Part shown: in pieces, positions 1-6,570 of the stretch | Numbering within the stretch: the first letter of the stretch is position 1 | Layout: each line of letters begins with the position of its first letter | Origin: Candidatus Kerfeldbacteria bacterium | Lineage (GTDB): Bacteria > Patescibacteriota > Patescibacteriia > Veblenbacterales > UBA10138 | Direction: 5' to 3' | Length of the DNA: 11,579 bases | Assembly: GCA_016234305.1 (NCBI GenBank) | Contig: JACRFM010000043.1 | Location: 1-11,579 of the forward strand | Notes under the pieces: model-generated | The model's input: only the letters and a program-made list of their open reading frames with translations | The model's database searches: none | What the model was told of the DNA's origin: nothing | Position numbers and translations under genes: made by a program

Positions 1-159
1 AGATGTATCAGAAGGAGTGCCGGGAGTCAAAATAAGCTGCCTGTTTTTATCTACCGGCGGAAGAATAATATCTCCATCTTCAGCGCGGCCGCGTTGAAAT
101 AGAATATAAAAGGTGAATATTAAAATCAAAGAAAACGATAAAAAAAATTTTCGCAGCAT
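1..159 (-). CDS. N-terminal part of an exported or membrane-anchored protein (runs off the window)
   Basis: An open frame starts at the ATG at 159-157 and reads 53 codons to the window edge without a stop. It begins MLRKFFLSFSLILIF: a short basic stretch followed by a hydrophobic segment at about residues 5-21, which is a signal peptide or single membrane anchor. A polar, proline-containing stretch (DGDIILPPVDKNRQ) follows. The start lies 2 nt after the TAA stop of the HTH gene (164-162), so the two are probably co-transcribed with tRNA-Ser upstream. The visible part carries no motif that identifies a family, and the function is unknown. Confidence 0.6.
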   Translation of the reverse strand, partial: MLRKFFLSFSLILIFTFYILFQRGRAEDGDIILPPVDKNRQLILTPGTPSDTS

Positions 160-161
160 AT

Positions 162-356
162 TTAGTTTATTAAATCGTCAATGGATACATCCAAAGCCCC
201 AGCAATTTTTTTGATGCTCTTGATGGTGGGATTAGGAGTATCGCCGGATTCTATTTTTACTATTGTATAGAAAGCAACATCGGCCAGCTTTGAAAGCCGG
301 TCTTGAGATATTTTCTTTTGGAGTCTGCGTTTTCGTATATTTTCGCCGATAGCTAT
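162..356 (-). CDS. Small XRE/Cro-type HTH DNA-binding protein, start codon uncertain
   Basis: About 64 residues from IAIGENIRKRRLQ to SIDDLIN form a complete XRE/HTH_3 domain. ISQDRLSKLADVAFYTIVKIE is the helix-turn-helix, followed by the family signature NPTIKSIKKIAGALDVS. Single-domain proteins of this size are common repressors. The frame stays open upstream to a GTG at 452-450, but that GTG is inside tRNA-Ser, and no ATG, GTG or TTG lies in frame between the tRNA and the domain. The domain's first residues (IAI, from ATA at 356-354) are encoded by a perfect 14-bp palindrome at 346-359. The gene may use a non-standard start, may have lost its 5' end, or may be a fragment. The coordinates given are where homology-like sequence begins. 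It lies directly downstream of tRNA-Ser and 2 nt upstream of the next start. Confidence 0.7.
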   Translation of the reverse strand: MAIGENIRKRRLQKKISQDRLSKLADVAFYTIVKIESGDTPNPTIKSIKKIAGALDVSIDDLIN

Positions 357-359
357 CGG
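346..359. repeat. Short palindrome CCGATAGCTATCGG at the XRE gene 5' end
   Basis: The sequence is a perfect 14-bp dyad. On the minus strand its surroundings read TCCCGATAGCTATCGGCG, which fits the TCCCG-N8-CGGGA pattern seen at 10606, 11254, 11450 and 11552 with one mismatch in the right arm. It overlaps the first codons of the XRE domain. Confidence 0.6.
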
Positions 360-384
360 GACCCAAAATCCTAATTCTGAAAAT

Positions 385-474
385 TGGCGGAGAGGGAGGG
401 ATTCGAACCCTCGACTCCCTTGCGGGAGTACCGGTTTTCGAGACCAGCGCACTAGACCACTATGCGACCTCTCC
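385..474 (-). tRNA. tRNA-Ser (anticodon CGA)
   Basis: The minus strand from 474 gives acceptor GGAGAGG, pairing with CCTCTCC at 395-389. Then come a D arm (GCATAGTGGTCTAGTGC), the anticodon arm CTGGT-CTCGAAA-ACCGG with anticodon CGA, a long variable arm with stem ACTCCC/GGGAGT as expected for a class II serine tRNA, and the T arm GAGGGTTCGAATCCCTC. Discriminator G is at 388 and an encoded CCA at 387-385. A consensus promoter lies about 40 nt upstream (518-546). Confidence 0.95.
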
Positions 475-517
475 AGGAAGTGTTGAATTTTCTTCCATCT
501 TTATTTTAAACGTTCAC

Positions 518-546
518 AGTATAAAAAGATAGCTCACTCGTGTCAA
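518..546 (-). promoter_or_regulatory. Sigma-70-type promoter for tRNA-Ser
   Basis: On the minus strand TTGACA (546-541) is followed after exactly 17 nt by TATACT (523-518), a near-consensus housekeeping promoter. Initiation near 511 would give a leader of about 37 nt before the tRNA at 474. Confidence 0.8.
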
Positions 547-558
547 TCAGGCTGTTTA

Positions 559-594
559 CCCCATACTCCCATTCGCGCGAATGGGAGTATGGGG
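559..594. repeat. Perfect 36-bp palindrome, left of the copper island
   Basis: The first 18 nt (CCCCATACTCCCATTCGC) are followed directly by their exact reverse complement, with no unpaired loop. It lies between two divergent promoters (tRNA-Ser on the minus strand, csoR on the plus strand), so no neighbouring transcript would normally end here, and no T-run follows it on either strand. It resembles in length and sequence the palindrome at 4648-4683, on the other side of the copper operon. Confidence 0.9.
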
Positions 595-613
595 CCAATT
601 AGGACGGCAGGTC

Positions 614-642
614 TTGCAAATACCCCCCAGGGGGTATATAAT
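614..642 (+). promoter_or_regulatory. csoR promoter with CsoR-like operator filling the spacer
   Basis: The -35 TTGCAA (614-619) and -10 TATAAT (637-642) are 17 nt apart. The spacer contains the dyad ATACCCCCCAGGGGGTAT (620-637), with arms ATACCCCC/GGGGGTAT around a 2-nt centre. This matches the known style of CsoR-family operators, a C-tract and G-tract flanked by AT. Repressor bound here would cover the promoter. The ATG is at 651, 8 nt after the -10, so the transcript should be leaderless or nearly so. Confidence 0.85.
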
Positions 643-650
643 GAGATTAT

Positions 651-917
651 ATGCTGTCAGCTCGTCAAACTAAACTTGTTCGCCGGCTTAAGATTATTGA
701 AGGCCAAGTCAGGGGTTTGCAGGAAATGATTGCCCAGAAAAAATATTGTATCGATGTTATTACCCAAACTTCGGCAGTTAAGCAGGCGCTTTCCAAAGTG
801 GAAGACATTTTGTTGGAGAATTATTTAGGTAATTTGGCTTTACACCAAATGAATTCCGGCCCGGCCGACAAGGCCAAGCGGGAAATTTTAAAAGTCTACC
901 AGCTTAAGCGTAAGTAA
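651..917 (+). CDS. csoR: CsoR/RcnR-family metal-responsive repressor
   Basis: The 88-residue all-helical protein has the usual family length. It shows the family N-terminal motif RRLKIIEGQVRGLQEMI (11-27) and the KKYCIDVITQTSAVKQAL helix (30-47). In CsoR the Cu(I) site is Cys-His-Cys spaced C, +25, +29. Here Cys33 is kept, with the usual preceding Tyr32, but position 58 is Tyr and position 62 is Leu, so two of the three ligands are missing; His65 is the only nearby replacement. The gene is first in the copper operon and sits directly behind a CsoR-like operator, so it probably represses the operon and releases DNA on metal binding. How it would bind Cu(I) is unclear. No Shine-Dalgarno sequence precedes the ATG. 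It ends 11 nt before the copA ATG. Family assignment is firm; copper as ligand rests on context. Confidence 0.9.
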   Translation: MLSARQTKLVRRLKIIEGQVRGLQEMIAQKKYCIDVITQTSAVKQALSKVEDILLENYLGNLALHQMNSGPADKAKREILKVYQLKRK

Positions 918-928
918 CTTTAGTGATT

Positions 929-3202
929 ATGAAAACTTATAACATCCAAGGCATGCATTGCGCCAGTTGCGCCGGTTTAATTGAGGGGAGACTTATGAAG
1001 CTGACTGGCATTAAACAGGTCACAGCTAATTTTGCCACGGCCAAAGCGCAGATTGAGTATACTAAGGATCCATTGGCGCTCGGGCTTATTAATAAGGAGA
1101 TTAAACCGCTTGGTTATACCTTAGTTGAAGCAGCTAAACACAGTATGACCGGGTTAAATAACAGTGAACATAATCACCTGATTGTTTTAGCCGCGGCCGA
1201 TAAACAATTACCCGCGGAGCTGGTGGCTCTTAAAACCAAAACTAAATTTGTTCTGCCAATTTCCTTGGCAGTATTTGCCTTGATGCTAATGGAAATAGCC
1301 GCCCGGGCATTTCCCTGGGTACCAAAATTGTCTTATTCAATGGAGCTGTTTGACTTAGTTACTTTAGTAATAGCTACGGTAGTTATGTTTTGGGTGGGCT
1401 GGCCGTTTTTACAAGGGGTGGGGCGGTTTATTCGCTATGGTGCGGCTAATATGGATACCTTAATTGGACTCGGCACATTGACGGCTTATCTTTATAGCGT
1501 GATGGTGGTTTTGTTGCCATCGGTTCGCTTGGCCCTGCGTTTGCCCGAGAATATTTATTTTGACGTGACGATTGTAGTAATCGGTTTTGTTACTTTGGGC
1601 AAGTATTTGGAAGCTAGTTCTAAATTAAAAACCGGCGAGGCCATTGAAAAACTACTCAACCTGCAGGCCAAAACTGCGCTGCTCTGGCGCGCTGGACAGG
1701 AAATAGAAGTTTCCATTGACCAAGTTAAATTGGGCGATATGGTAATTGTTAAACCAGGTACTAAGGTTCCGCTGGATGGCGTGATTATGGAGGGACAGTC
1801 GTCAATTGATGAATCCATGCTCACTGGCGAATCTATTCCGGTTGATAAAACCGTCGGTGATATGGTAGTCGGCGCCACGTTTAATCAGCAAGGCTATTTT
1901 CGTTTTAAGGTTGCTAAGGTTGGAGCTGATACAGTTCTGGCTAACATTATAAAAATGGTGGAAGAGGCCCAGGGCTCCAAGGCACCGATTCAGGCCCTGG
2001 CTGATAAAATCGCCAGAGTATTTGTGCCAGTGGTTTTAGGGGTGGCTGTACTGGCGCTCGTTATCTGGCTAGTGGTCGGCAGTATGTTTTTAGGTTTCGC
2101 CACCGCCTTGTCATACGGCTTGTTGTGTTTTGTGGGCGTACTGGTGATTGCCTGCCCGTGCGCTTTGGGGCTCGCGACCCCGACCGCGATTATAGTCGGC
2201 GTGGGCAAGGGGGCAACTAAAGGAATATTGGTTAAGAGCGCTGAGTTTTTGGAAAAAATGAGCCAGGTTGATACCGTAGTGTTTGATAAAACCGGTACTA
2301 TCACTCGGGGCGTGCCAGTGGTTACAGATACGGTCAGCTTGAGCGAGAGTTACTCATCGGCTGATATTTTGCGCCTGGCGGCCAGTGTGGAGAAATTTTC
2401 TGAACATCCTTTGGCTAAGGCCATGATGCGCGAGGCCGCCAGCCACCGTTTAGATTTAATGGCCGCTACTGATTTTTTGGCTCTCTCCGGCGTGGGTGTA
2501 AAAGCTAAACTGGGAAACAAGGATATTTATATTCACAAACCAAGTTCGGCTGACCAAGAGGAAACCATTAAAACCTGGCAAGAGCAAGGTAAAACCGTAG
2601 TGGTGGTTGAGGTAAATAGTGTTACCGTCGGTTTATTGGCCCTGAGTGATGTTTTAAAAGATAATATTAAGGAAGCTGTGGTTTTACTGGGTAAAGAAAA
2701 AATTAAAGTAATTATGCTGACGGGTGATAATCACTTAGCGGCGAGATATATTGCGGGTCAGGCCGGGATTAGTGAAATTATAGCCGAAGTTATGCCCCAG
2801 GATAAGGCTGATAAAATAAAAGAATTGCAGGCCGCGGGTAACATCGTGGCGATGGTTGGCGACGGCATTAATGACGCTCCGGCTTTGGTTCAAGCTGACG
2901 TTGGTTTGGCTATGGCCGGTGGAACTGATATTGCCATTGAGTCAGCCGGCATTACCCTGCTTCATGGTGATATTAATAAAGTCTGGCAGACAATTAAGCT
3001 CTCTCGGGCCACTATTAGAACAGTTAAACAAAATTTATTTTGGGCGTTTATTTATAATGCCATCGGCATTCCACTCGCCGCCGGTTTATTCTACCCGGTT
3101 TTCGGCTGGTTATTGTCGCCGATATTTGCCGGTCTGGCTATGGCTTTTTCCAGCGTTTCGGTAGTAGCTAATTCTTTACGTTTAAAAACCAAATCAATAT
3201 GA
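929..3202 (+). CDS. copA: Cu+-exporting P1B-type ATPase
   Basis: This membrane pump exports Cu+ using ATP. Numbering here is from the in-frame GTG at 923; the ATG at 929 is residue 3 and is preferred as start. There is one N-terminal HMA metal-binding domain with GMHCASC (residues 10-16). Membrane helices lie near 107-125, 141-163, 176-201 and 211-232. The actuator-domain TGES is at 301-304 and the ion-channel CPC at 411-413. The phosphorylation site is D455 in DKTGT, with nucleotide-binding SEHP at 493-496 and the hinge GDGINDAP at 646-653. The last two helices contain N704/Y711-N712 and M740-A-F-S-S744, the signature of Cu+-specific P1B-1 pumps. Length (about 757 aa) is normal for a one-HMA CopA. 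It follows csoR, and its TGA overlaps the next ATG (ATGA at 3199-3202), so translation is coupled. There is no clear Shine-Dalgarno sequence. Confidence 0.97.
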   Translation: MKTYNIQGMHCASCAGLIEGRLMKLTGIKQVTANFATAKAQIEYTKDPLALGLINKEIKPLGYTLVEAAKHSMTGLNNSEHNHLIVLAAADKQLPAELVALKTKTKFVLPISLAVFALMLMEIAARAFPWVPKLSYSMELFDLVTLVIATVVMFWVGWPFLQGVGRFIRYGAANMDTLIGLGTLTAYLYSVMVVLLPSVRLALRLPENIYFDVTIVVIGFVTLGKYLEASSKLKTGEAIEKLLNLQAKTALLWRAGQEIEVSIDQVKLGDMVIVKPGTKVPLDGVIMEGQSSIDESMLTGESIPVDKTVGDMVVGATFNQQGYFRFKVAKVGADTVLANIIKMVEEAQGSKAPIQALADKIARVFVPVVLGVAVLALVIWLVVGSMFLGFATALSYGLLCFVGVLVIACPCALGLATPTAIIVGVGKGATKGILVKSAEFLEKMSQVDTVVFDKTGTITRGVPVVTDTVSLSESYSSADILRLAASVEKFSEHPLAKAMMREAASHRLDLMAATDFLALSGVGVKAKLGNKDIYIHKPSSADQEETIKTWQEQGKTVVVVEVNSVTVGLLALSDVLKDNIKEAVVLLGKEKIKVIMLTGDNHLAARYIAGQAGISEIIAEVMPQDKADKIKELQAAGNIVAMVGDGINDAPALVQADVGLAMAGGTDIAIESAGITLLHGDINKVWQTIKLSRATIRTVKQNLFWAFIYNAIGIPLAAGLFYPVFGWLLSPIFAGLAMAFSSVSVVANSLRLKTKSI

Positions 3203-4218
3203 TAGTAAGTTATACTTTACATGTTAAGGGTATGCACTGCGCTGCCTGTGTCTTGCTAGTGGAAGATAAACTAACAGCCGCCCCGGGCGTAGTCAGTGCC
3301 AAAGTTAGCTTACCAAAACAAGAGGTGCGGGTAGCGGTTGATAGCCACGAGAGTGCTGAGGAGCTGGCCAGCCGCTTAACTCCCGTGGTGTTGGCGCAGG
3401 GTTATAGTTTAAGCGCCGAGGCTTGGGCTAGAAACAGAAAACTGGATGAGTTTATTTATGCTGTTCCTTTAGCGGCCGTCATCTTGGTTGGTTTTATAGC
3501 TTTGCAAAAAGCCGGTTTGGTTAATTTGATAACTACTACTAAAGTGAGTTACGCTACGGCTTTATTAATTGGTTTAATAGCCTCCACCTCGTCTTGTTTG
3601 GCCATAGTTGGCGGCTTGGTGTTGTCGCTCGGCGCGGTCACGGCTAAAGCCGGCGGCAAGGCGAAATCACAAGTTTTGTTTCACGCCGGGCGCCTCGCTG
3701 GATTTTTCATTCTGGGGGGATTTTTAGGTTTACTGGGAAGTTCTTTTAAAATGAGTTTTACAACCGCGACCATACTCGGTTTTGTAGTCGCTGTCGTGAT
3801 GGTGCTCCTGGGGCTTAATTTACTGGAGGTCTTTCATTTTACTAAAAAACTACAACTTCGGTTACCCAAAGTTTTCGCTCGCGGCGTGCTTAAGGGCACT
3901 AGCTTAACCGGGGCGATTGGCGCCGGTCTGGTCGGGGCGCTGACTTTCTTTTTACCTTGCGGTTTCACGCAATCAATGCAGTTCTATGCTTTGGCGACTG
4001 GTAATTTTTTCAGCGGCGCCATGATTATGCTCACTTTTGCCCTGGGCACTTTGCCGGTATTGTCACTCCTCTCTTTTGGTTCATTCAGCTTGAATCAAAA
4101 ACCCTGGCGCGGCGTTTTTTATAAAACCGCCGGCTTGGTGGTAGTGGCCCTGGGCTTAATTAATTTATTGCACAGTTTGGCTATTGTCGGGCTGATTTCG
4201 CCTTTAATTAATTTTTGA
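3199..4218 (+). CDS. HMA-domain plus DsbD_2/SafE-like membrane protein of the copper operon
   Basis: The 339-residue protein begins with an HMA copper-binding domain (about 4-70; GMHCAAC at 11-17, both cysteines present). Six or so hydrophobic helices follow, at about 84-103, 117-146, 158-180, 188-211, 237-264, 270-295 and 307-330. The membrane part resembles the DsbD_2 / UreH-like / TauE-SafE-type transmembrane region. It keeps two membrane cysteines, C133 in STSSCLAIVGG and C254 in LPCGFTQSM, at positions typical of the DsbD/CcdA cysteine pair. In other bacteria this architecture is often fused to a C-terminal cupredoxin; here the cupredoxin is the next, separate gene. It probably accepts Cu+ at its HMA domain and handles copper or redox equivalents across the membrane; the exact reaction is not established. 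Its start overlaps the copA stop, and its TGA (4216-4218) lies 2 nt before the next ATG. Confidence 0.85.
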   Translation: MIVSYTLHVKGMHCAACVLLVEDKLTAAPGVVSAKVSLPKQEVRVAVDSHESAEELASRLTPVVLAQGYSLSAEAWARNRKLDEFIYAVPLAAVILVGFIALQKAGLVNLITTTKVSYATALLIGLIASTSSCLAIVGGLVLSLGAVTAKAGGKAKSQVLFHAGRLAGFFILGGFLGLLGSSFKMSFTTATILGFVVAVVMVLLGLNLLEVFHFTKKLQLRLPKVFARGVLKGTSLTGAIGAGLVGALTFFLPCGFTQSMQFYALATGNFFSGAMIMLTFALGTLPVLSLLSFGSFSLNQKPWRGVFYKTAGLVVVALGLINLLHSLAIVGLISPLINF

Positions 4219-4220
4219 TT

Positions 4221-4622
4221 ATGAAACCCAAACTAGTTATTATTTTTTTGGTTAGTCTGGTTATTATGGTCTTTAGTTTTTATATGTTGGCTCGCTTACT
4301 TGGCAGTAGCAGCGGCGGTTCCGAATCGGTAGGCGCCAATGTGACTATGGAAAACGGCGCTCAGGTGATTGCTATTTCAGCCAAGGGCGGCTATACGCCG
4401 CGCCAGACTAATGCTACGGCTGGTTTGCCCACGGTTATTCGCGTTACCACGAGTAATAGTTATGATTGTTCCGTGTCTTTAGCAGTGCCTAAGCTGCGGT
4501 ATCAACGTTTCTTTCAGCCTTCGGAAACAGTTGACATCCCGGTGACAGCTGCTGAGGCCCGAGGTAAGTTGAGTGGTGTTTGCGGCATGGGCATGTACAG
4601 TTTTAATATAAATTTTAATTAG
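4221..4622 (+). CDS. Membrane-anchored cupredoxin-like copper-binding protein
   Basis: The protein has 133 residues from ATG 4221 (an in-frame TTG at 4215 overlaps the preceding stop and is less likely). A single N-terminal hydrophobic segment (5-24) anchors it, and a short Ser/Gly linker (28-38) leads to a beta-rich cupredoxin-like domain (about 47-133). The domain has GGYTPRQTNATAG, the strand-loop NSYDCSVSL with C83, and the C-terminal CGMGMYSFNI with C121, M123 and M125. The CGMGM motif is typical of cupredoxin domains fused to HMA-DsbD_2 proteins. Candidate copper ligands are thus sulfur only (Cys, Cys, Met); no histidine is present, which points to Cu(I) binding rather than a classic blue-copper electron carrier. 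It is the last gene of the operon and probably acts outside the membrane as copper acceptor or buffer. Confidence 0.85.
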   Translation: MKPKLVIIFLVSLVIMVFSFYMLARLLGSSSGGSESVGANVTMENGAQVIAISAKGGYTPRQTNATAGLPTVIRVTTSNSYDCSVSLAVPKLRYQRFFQPSETVDIPVTAAEARGKLSGVCGMGMYSFNINFN

Positions 4623-4647
4623 TATTTTTGTGGTTTAGTCAAAAATT

Positions 4648-4683
4648 ATCCCACTCTCATGCTCTAGAGCATGAGAGTGGGAT
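4648..4683. repeat. Perfect 36-bp palindrome between convergent genes; possible bidirectional terminator
   Basis: The first 18 nt (ATCCCACTCTCATGCTCT) are followed directly by their exact reverse complement. It lies between the convergent ends of the copper operon (4622) and the flippase gene (4712). On the minus strand the hairpin is followed by AATTTTTG, so it can act as an intrinsic terminator for the flippase; on the plus strand no T-run follows. Length and sequence style match the palindrome at 559-594. Confidence 0.85.
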
Positions 4684-4711
4684 GTGAGTGATGAACCTCT
4701 CCGTCAGCCGG

Positions 4712-6115
4712 CTAATATTCCAAGTCAGTTTTAGCAGTTAACCCTCGGGGCCAGAGTTTGAAAAGTTTCAGCAGTATTAAATAAACTGCCGCTGCCAGAG
4801 TTATTTTAATAGGCCACGGCCAGGCATAGAGCAGAATAGTTCCACTGAGCAGAGTTAACAGCAAAATTTTAGGCCAGCGCGCGGGCGAAGGCCTGAGTTG
4901 TTGCCGCCACAGCACTGTAAAACCAACTGCGGCCATAAAAAATTCAACTACTACTGTCATCCAAGCCGCCCCCCAATAGGAATAGGACGGAATAAAAATA
5001 AAGTAACCAGCCAAACCGATTAGGGCAGCAGCGGCGTAGTAAGGTATCATTTTTTTCTGCTGGTCCAGGGCGAAAATAATATAACCAGTGGCATTGCCAA
5101 TAAATATTAAAGCCGTGGCCAGGCCTAAGATGCCAACCAATCGTCCGGCGATGGCAAAATCAGTCCCCGCCAGCCAGGTAATAACTGGTACGCCCAGCAG
5201 CCAGGAGCCAATTATAACCACTAGTCCGGCGGCTAACATAGTATCAAAAGTGCCGCTATAAATTTTTTGGATTTGTGATTTATCTTGACGCGCGTAGGCC
5301 CGCGCCGCCCAAGGCAAAACCAGTCCGCCCACAATCGCCGGCAGGGCCAGCAGGACTTCCAGAACTTTATAAGCCGCGCCGTACAAACCGACCTCGGCGG
5401 CGGTTTTGTACCAGGATAGAATAATCGTGTCAGCTTTAAAGTAAAACAAATTTAAAATAATCGTGACCGTAATCGGCCAGGTGGCTTGCCAAAGTTTATG
5501 CCAGACTGGTTTATTTATGGTCCACCTGAAATGGATTAGCTGGCGCGCCGCCAGATAGGTGCTAATTAAAGTTATAATATTTATAATAGTCAGCCAATAT
5601 AAGTAAGCTTGGAAATCTGACTGCTGGCGACTTAGCCACCAAGTACCGAGGAGTAGTAACATTCGGCTCAATATTTCCACGATAGTTAAGCTCCAGGTAG
5701 CCAGTTTGTATTGGAAAAGTCCAACCAAAGATTGTTGGACTGAGGTTGCCCAAAAAGCCAGACTGGTTAAAGTAATAGCGATTTTAATTTCAACTGCATA
5801 AGGCAGCAGCCAAGCAACTATTGGCGCCAAAATGAAAGCCCCGCCGGCTGTTAGGCTGCGGAAACTAAAAGCATTGCCAGCCACGGTTTCGCTGGCAAAT
5901 TCACCCCGCCCCAGTTCGCGCGCCAGTGTCATGGTTAAACCAAAATCAACCAAGATGCCGAAAAATTGCAAATAAGCCACCACGCTGACGTATTGGCCAA
6001 AGCCAGCCGCGCCCAAACCGCGCGTCATTAAAGAGACAATCAAAAGTCCCAGCGCGGTGCTTATGACTTTGCCGGAAATTTGGATAAGAGAATTATGAGC
6101 GATTTGCCGGAACAT
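4712..6115 (-). CDS. Oligosaccharide flippase (Wzx/RfbX-like, MOP superfamily)
   Basis: The 467-residue protein is built almost wholly of hydrophobic helices, about 12-14 in number. The N-terminus (NSLIQISGKVISTALGLLIV, then SLMTRGLGAAGFGQY at about 28-42) is the characteristic opening of polysaccharide-biosynthesis (PF01943-type) flippases. A charged cytoplasmic loop GDARELGRGE-like stretch (LARELGRGE) follows helix 2. Such proteins move lipid-linked sugars across the cytoplasmic membrane for surface polysaccharide or glycoprotein assembly. The substrate cannot be read from sequence, and no glycosyltransferases are nearby. The start is ATG 6115, 15 nt after the stop of the upstream alkyltransferase-like gene, so the two are probably one transcript. 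No Shine-Dalgarno sequence is visible (the upstream stretch is A/T only). The 36-bp palindrome at 4648-4683 likely ends the transcript. Confidence 0.9.
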   Translation of the reverse strand: MFRQIAHNSLIQISGKVISTALGLLIVSLMTRGLGAAGFGQYVSVVAYLQFFGILVDFGLTMTLARELGRGEFASETVAGNAFSFRSLTAGGAFILAPIVAWLLPYAVEIKIAITLTSLAFWATSVQQSLVGLFQYKLATWSLTIVEILSRMLLLLGTWWLSRQQSDFQAYLYWLTIINIITLISTYLAARQLIHFRWTINKPVWHKLWQATWPITVTIILNLFYFKADTIILSWYKTAAEVGLYGAAYKVLEVLLALPAIVGGLVLPWAARAYARQDKSQIQKIYSGTFDTMLAAGLVVIIGSWLLGVPVITWLAGTDFAIAGRLVGILGLATALIFIGNATGYIIFALDQQKKMIPYYAAAALIGLAGYFIFIPSYSYWGAAWMTVVVEFFMAAVGFTVLWRQQLRPSPARWPKILLLTLLSGTILLYAWPWPIKITLAAAVYLILLKLFKLWPRGLTAKTDLEY

Positions 6116-6130
6116 GATTTTTATTAATAA

Positions 6131-6445
6131 CTAATTTTTCCACAAGTAACGTTTAAGGTTAATCCAGTAGTTGCCATTTTTAAAACTAACCTTGACTTTG
6201 TCTTTAGTCAATAAAGCGGCTTGCGCGGTTTTGCTGACGTGACGGTTGTTTATGGAAATCATGCCATGCCGGTTAACTACTCTTTGCCAAGGTATATCCG
6301 GCGGCCAGGCGCTTAAAGCCCAACCGACCAGCCGCGCGGCCTGCGGTTTGCCCAAGATAGCGGCAATCTGTCCGTAAGTCGCCACCTTTCCTGACGGGAT
6401 TTTGCGTACAAGTTCGTACACGGCCTGGTAGAAATCACTGGGCAT
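6131..6445 (-). CDS. Alkyltransferase-like (ATL) DNA-binding repair protein
   Basis: The 104-residue protein has the DNA-binding domain of O6-alkylguanine-DNA alkyltransferases: FYQAVYELVRKIPSGKVATYGQIA (5-28) with Tyr24, the arginine finger R38 in AARLVGWAL, and the active-site region PWQRVVNRHG (52-61). The alkyl-accepting Cys of MGMT (PCHRV) is Trp53 here. This is the defining change of ATL proteins, which flip out and mark O6-alkylguanine for nucleotide excision repair rather than repairing it. The length is typical of ATLs. An extended -10 (TGCTATACT) ends only 6 nt before the ATG, so the mRNA is probably leaderless. It lies first in a two-gene unit with the flippase; no functional link is evident. 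Confidence 0.9.
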   Translation of the reverse strand: MPSDFYQAVYELVRKIPSGKVATYGQIAAILGKPQAARLVGWALSAWPPDIPWQRVVNRHGMISINNRHVSKTAQAALLTKDKVKVSFKNGNYWINLKRYLWKN

Positions 6446-6451
6446 AAGGTC

Positions 6452-6460
6452 AGTATAGCA
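6452..6460 (-). promoter_or_regulatory. Extended -10 promoter for the ATL gene (leaderless)
   Basis: On the minus strand TGC-TATACT (6460-6452) is an extended -10 element, and no good -35 is seen. Six nucleotides separate it from the ATG at 6445, placing initiation at or next to the start codon. Confidence 0.6.
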
Positions 6461-6509
6461 CTCGGAGTATTGGCAGGGAGTTTGTGGCGGTACTAGAAGC
6501 CATAACCTA

Positions 6510-6549
6510 AAAAAGGAGCCAGGTACATCTGAGTAGATGTGCCTGGCTC
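6510..6549 (-). terminator. Intrinsic terminator downstream of the SPFH-like gene
   Basis: On the minus strand a 15-bp stem (GAGCCAGGCACATCT with AGATGTACCTGGCTC, one G-T pair, 4-nt loop ACTC) is followed at once by CTTTTTT. It lies 21 nt after the stop at 6571, a textbook rho-independent terminator for that gene. Confidence 0.85.
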
Positions 6550-6570
6550 AAATTAACGCAACTGAACTTA

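Noticed and set aside
357..452. N-terminal extension of the HTH gene to the GTG at 452
   Set aside because: This part is the tRNA-Ser sequence read as protein; a start inside a mature tRNA is unlikely.
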